64,000 nucleotides of DNA from Methylophilus sp. QUAN. Lineage in GTDB: Bacteria; Pseudomonadota; Gammaproteobacteria; Burkholderiales; Methylophilaceae. Shown here one piece after another: positions 9,601 through 16,994 of this stretch. The stretch is from assembly GCF_015354445.1 (NCBI RefSeq), contig NZ_JADKYT010000001.1, positions 620,001-684,000 of the forward strand, given 5' to 3'. The translations under genes and the position numbers were made by a program. Within the stretch, counting starts at the first letter, position 1. Every line of letters starts with the position of its first letter. The notes beneath the pieces were generated by a model that searched no databases, was not told the origin of the DNA, and saw nothing but the letters and a program-made list of their open reading frames with translations.

Positions 9601-10478
9601 CAGGCGACCTTGCCTAAGCTTGGTGTGTGGATAGCTTGTGCTTGTTGCTGCAGGGTGGCGATACGGTCAACCTCTTGCATGAGCAGGGGTAACGGCGGAA
9701 TATGGCTGTCACGTTCGAGCAAGGTTGGGAATACGCCCAGCTTGGCATAGGCGTATGTTAACAGCCGCCACACTGGGTCGATAATCGCTTCCCCATGCGT
9801 ATCCACCAGTAAATTAGCTTCTACCTGCAAATGCCCGGCCATATGGCCATAGACAATACGCTGTGCAGGAATCTGGTCCAGGAAAGCGTAGGGGTCAAAG
9901 CCAAAATTGACGCTATTGACGTAGACATTATTGATGTCCAGATGTAAGTCGCAGTCGGCTTCGGCCAATACGGCGTTGATAAAACTGATTTCGTCCATTT
10001 CGGAGAGTGGCGCTGCGACGTAAAACGAAGCGTTTTCTACAGCGATGCGGCGTTGCAGAATATCCTGCGTTTGCCGGATGCGTTGCGCCACATATTTCAC
10101 CGCCTCCTCAGTAAAGGGAATGGGCAGTAAATCGTAAATATAGCCATTGGCAGTATCGCTGCAATAGCTTAAGTGTTCGGTATAGAGTGGAATCTCAAAA
10201 TCAGACAGGAACTGTTTGACCTGTTGCAGAAAGCCGACATTGAGCGGGTCTGGCCCGCCCAGTGACAGGCATAAGCCATGGCAGGCGATCGGGTAGTGCG
10301 CGACCAGCCAGTCCAGTTCGGCGGCATATTTACCACCTGCCTGAATCCAGTTTTCAGGCGCAATTTCCAGAAACTGCAATTGCGCCAGCGGTGGCTGGCC
10401 ATACTGTTGCATCAGCTGGGGCAATAGCTCGCGCTTCAACCCCAGGCCTGCACCACGAATGTCAGTTAACTGTGCCAT
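9600..10478 (-). CDS. DUF692 multinuclear iron enzyme (MNIO), BufB/HvfB-like
   Basis: 292-residue TIM-barrel protein of the MNIO (DUF692) family, which uses a two- or three-iron centre to oxidise peptidyl cysteines into heterocycles in RiPPs. Candidate iron ligands visible in order: His in 'HGLCLSLGG', Glu/His in 'TEHLSY', Glu in 'AVENASF', Asp in 'LDINNVYVN', His in 'HMAGH', Asp/His in 'VDTHGEAI' and Glu in 'LLERDSHIP'. These match the family's conserved set. The gene lies 17 bp after the cysteine-repeat precursor and overlaps the partner, so the substrate is almost certainly that precursor. The exact modification is an inference. Confidence 0.9.
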   Translation of the reverse strand: MAQLTDIRGAGLGLKRELLPQLMQQYGQPPLAQLQFLEIAPENWIQAGGKYAAELDWLVAHYPIACHGLCLSLGGPDPLNVGFLQQVKQFLSDFEIPLYTEHLSYCSDTANGYIYDLLPIPFTEEAVKYVAQRIRQTQDILQRRIAVENASFYVAAPLSEMDEISFINAVLAEADCDLHLDINNVYVNSVNFGFDPYAFLDQIPAQRIVYGHMAGHLQVEANLLVDTHGEAIIDPVWRLLTYAYAKLGVFPTLLERDSHIPPLPLLMQEVDRIATLQQQAQAIHTPSLGKVA

Positions 10479-10495
10479 GGCGATGCTTGCGATGA

Positions 10496-10810
10496 TTACT
10501 TGTTAGCGTGGCAAGAGCCTTCTTTCATTTTTTCGGCCGAGCAACTGCCTTCTTTCATCTTGTCAGCAGAGCAGGAACCCTCTTTGGCTTTATCATGGTG
10601 GCAAGAACCTTCCTTCATTTTTTTCTTCTCGGCACCACATTTACCGCTGCTACATTTGCCTTCTTTGGCTTTGCTGTCTGTGGCATCTGCCACCTGGTAG
10701 CCTTGGCCCAGTGTTTTTAATTCAAACGGATTGTTGCCTGCATGGGCCGCAGCTGCGGCAATGGATAAAGCAACTGCGCCAGTGATTACAGCCATTTTGT
10801 GTGTCGTCAT
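10496..10810 (-). CDS. Exported multi-cysteine RiPP precursor (bufferin/oxazolin, HvfA-like)
   Basis: 104 residues. Residues 1-24 form a Sec signal peptide ending AHA. A ~25-residue linker follows, then a Lys/Glu/Cys-rich tail with Cys53 (EGKC), Cys58 (SGKCG) and four EGSC cysteines at exactly 70, 80, 90 and 100, i.e. a decapeptide repeated four times. EGxC(G) cysteines in such low-complexity proteins are the known targets of MNIO enzymes, which convert them to thiooxazole or oxazolone-thioamide groups; the products bind copper or act in metal stress. Encoded between a zinc-finger anti-sigma factor and the DUF692 enzyme. Precursor role is strongly supported by context; the chemistry is inferred. 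Confidence 0.85.
   Translation of the reverse strand: MTTHKMAVITGAVALSIAAAAAHAGNNPFELKTLGQGYQVADATDSKAKEGKCSSGKCGAEKKKMKEGSCHHDKAKEGSCSADKMKEGSCSAEKMKEGSCHANK
10499..10640 (-). repeat. 30-bp tandem repeat encoding the EGSC decapeptides
   Basis: Near-identical 30-bp units, one per cysteine, form the 3' end of the precursor gene. Variation is mostly at wobble positions and in the three residues after each Cys (HHD, SAD, SAE, HAN). Copy number could change by slippage or recombination. Confidence 0.8.
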
Positions 10811-10847
10811 GTTAGTTCCTTTTTAAAACAGGGTTTAAAAGCGGACA

Positions 10848-11096
10848 TCAGTAAAATTTGTCCAGTTGTTGCGTAATGCGTTCCCGTGCTGCCGCTGATA
10901 AAACATCCTCAGTGCGATCCGTGGCGTGAGTCTGCCAAGATTGCATCGCACCTTGAATCCACTTGAGCTGCGCCGTAAAACGTCGGCAGTAGACGCAAAT
11001 CAGCAAGTGTAACCTCACTGCCCAGCGCTCACGCCAGGTGAGTGGGCGGTCAAGTGATTGCGATACCAGCACGCTGGTTTGTTTGCAATTCAACAT
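10848..11096 (-). CDS. Zinc-finger (zf-HC2-like) anti-sigma factor
   Basis: 82 residues with the H-x3-C-x2-C motif (HLLICVYC) preceded by an N-terminal Cys (residue 4), the pattern of ZAS-type anti-sigma factors. It has no clear transmembrane segment, so it would be a soluble cytoplasmic anti-sigma factor. It begins 26 bp after the stop of the sigma factor and ends 37 bp before the RiPP precursor, all on one strand. The likely role is to hold the neighbouring sigma factor until a metal or redox signal releases it; the signal is inferred. Confidence 0.8.
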   Translation of the reverse strand: MLNCKQTSVLVSQSLDRPLTWRERWAVRLHLLICVYCRRFTAQLKWIQGAMQSWQTHATDRTEDVLSAAARERITQQLDKFY

Positions 11097-11122
11097 CTCT
11101 TTTTCCGTTTCACCTTGATGCG

Positions 11123-11665
11123 TTACCAGTGCATTTCAAGACATTTTCGCAGTCCCATGCGGGCACGGTATAACATTACCCATGCATTGGTCGCGGTGAT
11201 ATTCAATGCCTTACAAATTTCTTCATTATCTAATTCATCGACATCGCGCATGGTGAAAATGGCCGCCAGTTTTTGCGGCAAACGCGCCATGCATTGCTGC
11301 AAAATTTGCAAAAACTGTTTTTGCTGCAAGGCATCATGCGGGATATCCCACGCCTGCGGCTTTTCTGCCCAGTGGCCGGTGTCGTCAAAGAATTCATCCA
11401 TATTGGCATCTTCTTCAGCCAGGAGTTCTGAAGCCGGGATTTCGCGCAGTTGCTTGCGCATGCAGTCAATGATTTTGTGTTTGAGGATGCCGGTGAGCCA
11501 GGTGCGCGGGCTGGATTGTTCGGCAAATGTAGTGCTTTTAATCGCTGCCAGCAGGGTTTCCTGCACCACATCCTCTGCTTGATGCGGGTCGCGCAATCGC
11601 GTCAGCGCAAAGCGATATAAGTAATCGCCATGTTCGTTAAGCCAGTCGTGCGGGTTAGCTGCCAT
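11123..11665 (-). CDS. ECF-type sigma-70 family RNA polymerase sigma factor
   Basis: 180 residues from the ATG at 11665 (MAANPHDWLNEH). The frame extends further upstream, but that would overlap the DUF1841 gene. Region 2 is seen as 'YLYRFALTRLRDPHQAEDVV' followed by 'ETLLAAIKS' and 'RTWLTGILKHKIID'; region 4 as 'LPQKLAAIFTMRDVDELDNE' and 'ALNITATNAWVMLYRARMGL'. There is no region 1.1 or 3, as expected for a group 4 sigma factor. It is cotranscribed with its anti-sigma gene and the precursor-MNIO-partner triplet, which are its probable targets. Confidence 0.87.
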   Translation of the reverse strand: MAANPHDWLNEHGDYLYRFALTRLRDPHQAEDVVQETLLAAIKSTTFAEQSSPRTWLTGILKHKIIDCMRKQLREIPASELLAEEDANMDEFFDDTGHWAEKPQAWDIPHDALQQKQFLQILQQCMARLPQKLAAIFTMRDVDELDNEEICKALNITATNAWVMLYRARMGLRKCLEMHW

Positions 11666-11685
11666 GACGGCTATTGAAGCATAAT

Positions 11686-12135
11686 TCAGGCAGATGGGGC
11701 AATGTTGGCGCGCTGTTCGATCAAGCTCAGGTAATGCGCTGCATCCAGCCCGGTGTGGTTGCGCTGCGCCAGCCAGATGGTTTCGGCCAGGCATTCGAGC
11801 AAGGCGTGTTGTGCTTCATGCTCTTGCTGAAAGCGTGTACACAGTTTGCCGTAGGCTTGGGTAATGCCAATCGGCTGGTTAATGCTGATTTGCTCCTGGA
11901 TGGACAGGTGCAAGCTCATATGCAAAAACGGGTTGGTTTCGCCCATTTCCGGATAATAGGCTTGTTCCAGGTATTGCTCGGGATGGTCGAGGATGGTGTG
12001 GTATTCCGGATGCATATGCATAATGCCCACCGCCATTTTTTCAAGGTCGGTCAATACACTCTGCTGTTTGAACTTGGCCCAGGCGTCAAAGAAAAACTGG
12101 CGTACTTCATCGCGGCTGGGATTAAATAAGGCCAT
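11686..12135 (-). CDS. DUF1841 protein
   Basis: 149-residue soluble protein matching DUF1841, a family found next to nth in betaproteobacteria. Conserved pieces seen: 'FNPSRDEVRQFFFDAW', 'HPEYHTIL' and 'NPFLHMSLHLSIQEQ'. The function is unknown. Its start codon lies 2 bp after the nth stop codon, indicating coupling to nth. The sigma factor gene begins 20 bp after its stop, so the conserved rsxB-nth-DUF1841 run may read into the sigma/RiPP genes. Confidence 0.82.
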   Translation of the reverse strand: MALFNPSRDEVRQFFFDAWAKFKQQSVLTDLEKMAVGIMHMHPEYHTILDHPEQYLEQAYYPEMGETNPFLHMSLHLSIQEQISINQPIGITQAYGKLCTRFQQEHEAQHALLECLAETIWLAQRNHTGLDAAHYLSLIEQRANIAPSA

Positions 12136-12137
12136 GA

Positions 12138-12797
12138 TTAACTCTCTGCCGGTGGCTTCACCGGGTGTATTTGTTTGTCTTGAAATTCACATAAATCGGT
12201 AATGCAGCATTCCCCGCACTTGGGGCTGCGTGCCGTGCAGGTATAGCGGCCATGTAAAATCAATAAATGATGCGCGTCTTTTAAAAATTGCTTGGGGGTG
12301 GTGCTTAAAAAACGTTGTTCGACCTCCAGCACATTTTTGCCGGGCGCCAGTTTTGTGCGGTTACCGACGCGGAACAAATGTGTGTCGACGGCAATGGTGG
12401 GTTGCCCAAAGGCGGTATTGAGAATCACATTGGCGGTTTTACGGCCGACACCGGCCAATGCTTCCAGCGCTGCCCGGGTGTCGGGCACTTCGCCGCCATG
12501 CAGGTCCAGCAGTTGCTGGCAGCATTTGAGCACGTTATTGGCTTTGGCATGATAAAGGCCTATGGTTTTAATATAGCTCTCCAGGCCCTCTAAGCCGAGG
12601 TCCAGAATGGCTTGCGGCGTGTTGGCGACTTTGAACAGTTTGCGGGTGGCGATGTTCACGCCTTTGTCAGTCGCTTGTGCTGACAAAATCACTGCAATCA
12701 GTAATTCAAAGGTCGAGCTGTGTTCCAGTTCTGTGGTCGGGTTAGGAATGGCTTGCGCCAGTCTCTCGAAAATCGCCAGTCTTTTTTGGGCATTCAT
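12138..12797 (-). CDS. nth: Endonuclease III (DNA glycosylase/AP lyase)
   Basis: 219-residue base-excision repair enzyme removing oxidised pyrimidines. The helix-hairpin-helix 'LAGVGRKTANVIL' carries the catalytic Lys, the catalytic Asp is in 'AVDTHLFRV', and the C-terminal [4Fe-4S] cluster motif C-x6-C-x2-C-x5-C is complete ('CTARSPKCGECCITDLC'). Length is standard. It lies between rsxB (29 bp upstream) and DUF1841 (2 bp downstream) in one operon. Confidence 0.97.
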   Translation of the reverse strand: MNAQKRLAIFERLAQAIPNPTTELEHSSTFELLIAVILSAQATDKGVNIATRKLFKVANTPQAILDLGLEGLESYIKTIGLYHAKANNVLKCCQQLLDLHGGEVPDTRAALEALAGVGRKTANVILNTAFGQPTIAVDTHLFRVGNRTKLAPGKNVLEVEQRFLSTTPKQFLKDAHHLLILHGRYTCTARSPKCGECCITDLCEFQDKQIHPVKPPAES

Positions 12798-12826
12798 AAC
12801 AAATAGTTCATTGATTAGAGCAGGGG

Positions 12827-13489
12827 TTAACCCAGTTTTTGCGCTTTCACACGTGCCATCGCGGCGGCAATTGCTGCTTTTTTAAGTGCGTCTGCCGAGG
12901 CGGCGGGTGTGCCGCCTTTCTCTGTCTCCGCGCGGATCGTAGCTGGTTTGTGATAGGTTTGGGCTTTGTTGTGTTTTTCAAGCGCCTGCCGGTTGAGTCG
13001 CTGCTCGTGGCGACGTCGCGCCAGCGCCGCCTCCTCAGTATTCATGGCCATTTCACGGCCAGCCACCGTTTGCATGCTGATGCAATCGACCGGGCAGGGC
13101 GGCAGGCATAACTCACAACCGGTACACTCCTGGCTGATTACCGTGTGCATGCGTTTAGAAGCACCGAGGATCGCATCGACCGGGCAGGCACTGATACAGA
13201 GCGTGCAGCCTATGCAGCTTGCTTCATCAATCACCGCGACTGCCTTGGCTTTGGTCACGCCATGGGCGAGGTTTAACGGCTGGTAGGGGCGTTGCAGTAA
13301 GGTGGCCAATGCGTGTATGCCTGCGTCTCCTCCAGGTGGGCATTGGTTGATATTTGCCTCATCACTGGCGATAGCCGTCGCATAAGGTTTGCAGCCATCG
13401 TAGCCACACTGGCGGCACTGTGTTTGCGGCAGCAGGGCGTCAATCTGCGCAATCAATGTGTCCTGCTTGAGTCGGCTCGTGGTCTGCAT
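12827..13489 (-). CDS. rsxB: RnfB/RsxB-like ferredoxin protein (stand-alone)
   Basis: 220 residues. The N-terminal domain has the RnfB-type cluster motif '[18 protein letters not shown]', and two ferredoxin 4Fe-4S motifs follow ('[16 protein letters not shown]', '[16 protein letters not shown]'). The C-terminus is a basic, Ala-rich tail. Unlike true RnfB it lacks the N-terminal hydrophobic anchor, and no other rnf/rsx genes are nearby; this lone form preceding nth is typical of betaproteobacteria. The electron partner is unknown. Confidence 0.85.
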   Translation of the reverse strand: MQTTSRLKQDTLIAQIDALLPQTQCRQCGYDGCKPYATAIASDEANINQCPPGGDAGIHALATLLQRPYQPLNLAHGVTKAKAVAVIDEASCIGCTLCISACPVDAILGASKRMHTVISQECTGCELCLPPCPVDCISMQTVAGREMAMNTEEAALARRRHEQRLNRQALEKHNKAQTYHKPATIRAETEKGGTPAASADALKKAAIAAAMARVKAQKLG

Positions 13490-13649
13490 GTTAGCTGCCT
13501 GGCAAAAACGCTATTTCATCCCGGTTGCAAAGGCTGTCATTATAACTGAAAGCAGGTTTGGCGATGGCCTGGCAGGCCGCGTCTGGTGGCTAAGCGGGTT
13601 CTTTGGCGTTCAGGCGCATAATCAGTTAAAATATTCGCTTTATTATTGA

Positions 13650-14540
13650 ATGGCGCTAGGTATGTTTACGGGCAGTTTGGTCGCAATCGTGACCCCGATG
13701 TTTGAAGATGGTCGTTTGGATCTGGACGCGCTCAAAAAGCTGATCGATTTTCATGTCGACGCCGGTACCGATGGCATTGTCATCGTTGGTACCACTGGCG
13801 AATCCCCCACCGTCAATGTTGACGAACATTGTTTGCTGATTAAAACCACAGTTGAGTATGTCGCCAAACGGGTGCCTGTGATTGCCGGCACGGGTGCCAA
13901 CTCAACTGCAGAAGCGATTGAACTGACAGCAAAAGCGAAAAGCCTGGGTGCCGATGCCTGCCTGCTGGTCGCGCCTTATTACAACAAGCCTTCACAAGAA
14001 GGTTTGTACCAGCATTTTAAAGCGGTGGCTGAGGCGGTCGCCATTCCACAAATTTTATACAATGTGCCTGGCCGTACCGGCTGCGATTTAAGCAATGACA
14101 CCGTGGTGCGTTTGGCACAAGTGCCTAATATCGTCGGCATTAAAGATGCTACGGGCGGTATTGAACGCGGCACGGATTTACTGTTGCGTGTGCCAGCCGA
14201 CTTCGCTGTGTATAGCGGCGATGACGCAACCTCGCTGGCGTTAATGTTGCTGGGTGGCAAAGGTGTGATTTCGGTGACGGCCAATGTGGCGCCGCAATTA
14301 ATGCATGACATGTGCGTGCATGCCTTGAATGGTGATATCGCTGCGGCTAAAGCGGCCAATGCCAAATTGTTTGCCCTGCATCAAAAATTGTTTGTAGAGG
14401 CGAATCCGATTCCAGTGAAATGGGTATTACAGCAAATGGGCTTGATTGCGACCGGCATTCGTTTGCCGCTGGTGAATTTGTCCAGCCAATATCATGAAGT
14501 ATTACGCAGTGCCATGAAGCAGGCAGAGATTGCCGCTTGA
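13650..14540 (+). CDS. dapA: 4-hydroxy-tetrahydrodipicolinate synthase
   Basis: 296-residue (beta-alpha)8 aldolase condensing pyruvate with aspartate semialdehyde, the first committed step to diaminopimelate and lysine. The Schiff-base Lys165 is in 'VGIKDATGG', Tyr137 in '[10 protein letters not shown]', and the 'GTTGES' pyruvate-carboxylate motif is at about 47-52. Most homologues begin at [13 protein letters not shown], which is the internal ATG at 13662; neither start has a good ribosome-binding site at correct spacing. It heads a transcript with bamC (30 bp) and an MBL hydrolase (12 bp). Confidence 0.96.
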   Translation: MALGMFTGSLVAIVTPMFEDGRLDLDALKKLIDFHVDAGTDGIVIVGTTGESPTVNVDEHCLLIKTTVEYVAKRVPVIAGTGANSTAEAIELTAKAKSLGADACLLVAPYYNKPSQEGLYQHFKAVAEAVAIPQILYNVPGRTGCDLSNDTVVRLAQVPNIVGIKDATGGIERGTDLLLRVPADFAVYSGDDATSLALMLLGGKGVISVTANVAPQLMHDMCVHALNGDIAAAKAANAKLFALHQKLFVEANPIPVKWVLQQMGLIATGIRLPLVNLSSQYHEVLRSAMKQAEIAA

Positions 14541-14570
14541 TTGAGCCAAGACTAATTTAGGGTGACATAA

Positions 14571-15836
14571 GTGAAATACATGAATCATGTTTGGTTACAA
14601 CGGGCCGTACTGGTCAGCCTGGTGACGGTGCTGGCGGCTTGCGACTCTATCCCGTTTATTGATAATAGCTCTGATTACAAGGGTGCAGGCCGTTCCAAAC
14701 CGCTGGAAGTGCCGCCTGACCTGACAGCTGTGCGCACCAGCAGCACGTATAACGTGCCTGGCAGCACCAGTTATTCTGCGTATAGCCAAAATCAGGATGC
14801 GCAAGAGCAAAATGGCCCGCAACCCGTGCTGGCCGATATGAAAAACGTGCGTATGGTTAAAGCTGGGCAACAACGCTGGCTGGTGGTGAATGCCCCGGCG
14901 GAAAAAATCTGGCCGGTTGTGCGAGATTTCTGGCTGGATCAAGGCTTTGCAGTCAAAGTGGAAAATCCGGAACTGGGTGTCATTGAAACTGAGTGGTTGC
15001 AATCGGATGCCATCAAGCCAAAAGAGGATAATCGTGGCTATGGCGAGAAATTTGATGCCTGGCTGGATAAATTGTCCGGCTTTGCTGACAGACGTAAATT
15101 CCGCACCCGCCTGGAGCGCGGTGAAAAAGAAGGTACCACTGAAATCTATATGACGCATCGTACAGTGGCTGGTGCGCCGGATGATGGTAAAAACTATGTG
15201 ACTACGCAGTTGGGTGTGATTGACACCGGTTATCGTGCGGATGCCGCTGACAAGAAAAATACTGCGGGTCAGGAGTTTGATGCTGACCTAGATGCTGAAT
15301 TGTTACGCCGCATGATGGTCAAGCTGGGCCTCGATGAGCAGAAAGCGGACCAGGTCATGACACAGGTCGCTTCTGATAAGCGCGCAGATGTGATTAAAGA
15401 GCCTGACCAGAGTGTGACCTTAAAACTCAATGAGCCGTTCGACCGCGCCTGGCGCCGTGTTGGTTTGGCACTGGACCGCATTGGATTTGTCACTGAAGAC
15501 AAAAACCGCTCTGAGGGTATTTTCTACGTGCGTTATGCGGATACAGATGCAGAAGATCCTATTAAACAGAAAAAAGGCTTGCTGGAGCGTCTGAAGTTCT
15601 GGGGCAGTGATGAAGACGAAAAAGCAGCGGCACCGGTTGAAGTCAAACCTGGTGATAAAACCAAGTTCTGGAAAGGCACTTCAGATGGTGACAAATCCAG
15701 CAAGCAATATCGTATCCAGGTGCTGGAAAATGCAGATGACACCACCGATGTGTATGTGTTGACGGTGGATAACAAGCGCAATACGTCAACGACGGCTAAC
15801 CGTATTATTTCCCTGCTGTATGAGCAACTGAAATAA
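14571..15836 (+). CDS. bamC: Outer-membrane assembly lipoprotein BamC (NlpB)
   Basis: 421-residue lipoprotein component of the BAM complex that inserts beta-barrel proteins in the outer membrane. A signal peptide ends in the lipobox LAAC (Cys at about residue 24), followed by the unstructured 'GAGRSKPLEVPPDLTAV' stretch that binds BamD, then two helix-grip domains separated by a charged linker. Starts GTG at 14571 with an ATG three codons later; the latter is equally possible. dapA-bamC is a classic proteobacterial pair. It is longer than E. coli BamC (~344 aa), partly from an acidic/Lys-rich insertion in the second domain. Confidence 0.9.
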   Translation: MKYMNHVWLQRAVLVSLVTVLAACDSIPFIDNSSDYKGAGRSKPLEVPPDLTAVRTSSTYNVPGSTSYSAYSQNQDAQEQNGPQPVLADMKNVRMVKAGQQRWLVVNAPAEKIWPVVRDFWLDQGFAVKVENPELGVIETEWLQSDAIKPKEDNRGYGEKFDAWLDKLSGFADRRKFRTRLERGEKEGTTEIYMTHRTVAGAPDDGKNYVTTQLGVIDTGYRADAADKKNTAGQEFDADLDAELLRRMMVKLGLDEQKADQVMTQVASDKRADVIKEPDQSVTLKLNEPFDRAWRRVGLALDRIGFVTEDKNRSEGIFYVRYADTDAEDPIKQKKGLLERLKFWGSDEDEKAAAPVEVKPGDKTKFWKGTSDGDKSSKQYRIQVLENADDTTDVYVLTVDNKRNTSTTANRIISLLYEQLK

Positions 15837-15848
15837 CTGGGGTCAGGT

Positions 15849-16616
15849 GTGCGATTTGCATCTTTAGGCAGTGGCAGCGCAGGCAATGCCACTGTGGTAG
15901 AAGCCGGGGAAACCCGGCTTTTGCTTGACTGTGGCTTTAGTGTGAAAGAAACCGTGCAGCGCTTGGCGCGCCTGGATCTGCAACCAGAGCAACTCTCAGG
16001 CATCCTGGTCACGCACGAGCATGACGATCATGCGCGTGGGGTGTTTAAACTGGCAGCACGTTACCAGATTCCGGTCTGGCTCACACATGGCACTTATAGC
16101 ATGTGCCAGCGTTACTTGCCCACACAACCCGTGAAGACCAATATCATCGATGCGCATAGCGTATTTGCGTTGCAGGAAATCGAAGTGCAACCTTACCCGG
16201 TGCCGCACGATGCGCGTGAACCGGCACAATTTGTGTTTGGTGATGGCGCCCGGAAATTTGGTGTATTGACCGATGTCGGCAGTGTCACACCGCATATTGT
16301 GATGATGCTACAAGGCTGTGACGGCTTGCTGCTGGAGTGTAATCATGACCTGGAAATGTTGCGCACCGGCCCTTATGCACATTCACTCAAAAAACGCGTA
16401 GGCGGCTGGCTGGGGCATCTGGATAATCAAACCAGTGCACAATTGCTTGCCCAACTGGATAACAGCAAGCTCAAACAGTTGGTCGCCGCGCACCTGAGCG
16501 AGAAAAATAATACGCCTGCGTTGGCACAGCAGGCGTTGAGTGGGGTATTAAATTGCGACCACGACTGGGTGCAAATTGCCAGCCAGCATGAGGGGCTGGA
16601 CTGGCGCTCTTTATAA
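15849..16616 (+). CDS. MBL-fold metallohydrolase (YycJ/WalJ-like)
   Basis: 255-residue metallo-beta-lactamase-fold hydrolase. The metal-binding motif is complete: 'THEHDDHARG' (H-x-H-x-D-H), with later ligands in 'YPVPHDARE' and 'GVLTDVG'. The N-terminus 'MRFASLGSGSAGNATVVEAG' is characteristic of the YycJ/WalJ subgroup, whose proposed role is exonuclease-like processing linked to DNA repair or cell wall control. GTG start with GGGTCAGG just upstream. Third gene after dapA and bamC. It is tightly convergent with the PII gene (7 bp). Confidence 0.85.
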   Translation: MRFASLGSGSAGNATVVEAGETRLLLDCGFSVKETVQRLARLDLQPEQLSGILVTHEHDDHARGVFKLAARYQIPVWLTHGTYSMCQRYLPTQPVKTNIIDAHSVFALQEIEVQPYPVPHDAREPAQFVFGDGARKFGVLTDVGSVTPHIVMMLQGCDGLLLECNHDLEMLRTGPYAHSLKKRVGGWLGHLDNQTSAQLLAQLDNSKLKQLVAAHLSEKNNTPALAQQALSGVLNCDHDWVQIASQHEGLDWRSL

Positions 16617-16623
16617 CATGGAC

Positions 16624-16956
16624 TTAATCCATCACCATGATCTGTTCTGATAAACGGATCATGCGCTCTACCGGCGTCACCCAAACGATGCCATCGCCCA
16701 CATTGCCGGTATGGGCCACTTCAACGATGGTTTGCAAGATCCCTTCTACCAGCTCATCCGGCACCACCATATACAAGTAGACCTTAGGGCTGTAATCGGT
16801 TAGCTCTTCGCGCACCCCCGCACTCGGTTTTTGCAAGTGTGGGCCGCAGCCCTCCATCTTGTTGACCGACATGCCAGGAAAGCCTTTGATATTACGCAGT
16901 GCAGAGCGTATCTTTGCCAATCTCGCTGGTTGTATGACTGCTTTGATTTCTTTCAT
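16624..16956 (-). CDS. Non-canonical PII signalling protein linked to the metal-efflux operon
   Basis: 110 residues with the PII fold: N-terminal 'MKEIKAVIQPARLAKIRSAL', the T-loop region, and 'GDGIVWVTPVERMIRLSEQ' (B/C-loop area). The T-loop is degenerate: the uridylylation tyrosine of GlnB/GlnK is missing and the loop reads 'GCGPHLQKPSAGVREELTDY'. This fits the PII-NG group reported next to CusA-type RND pumps, as here, 38 bp downstream of the cusA-like gene on the same strand. Probably senses a nucleotide or metal rather than nitrogen status; ligand unknown. Confidence 0.82.
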   Translation of the reverse strand: MKEIKAVIQPARLAKIRSALRNIKGFPGMSVNKMEGCGPHLQKPSAGVREELTDYSPKVYLYMVVPDELVEGILQTIVEVAHTGNVGDGIVWVTPVERMIRLSEQIMVMD

Positions 16957-16994
16957 AAAAGTATCCTTTTGAGCATAAACTCACTGGGTCGGCA

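Noticed and set aside
10499-10640. 30-bp repeats as a possible CRISPR-like or minisatellite array
   Set aside because: The repeats are in frame and encode the EGSC decapeptides of the precursor; no unique spacers and no cas genes.
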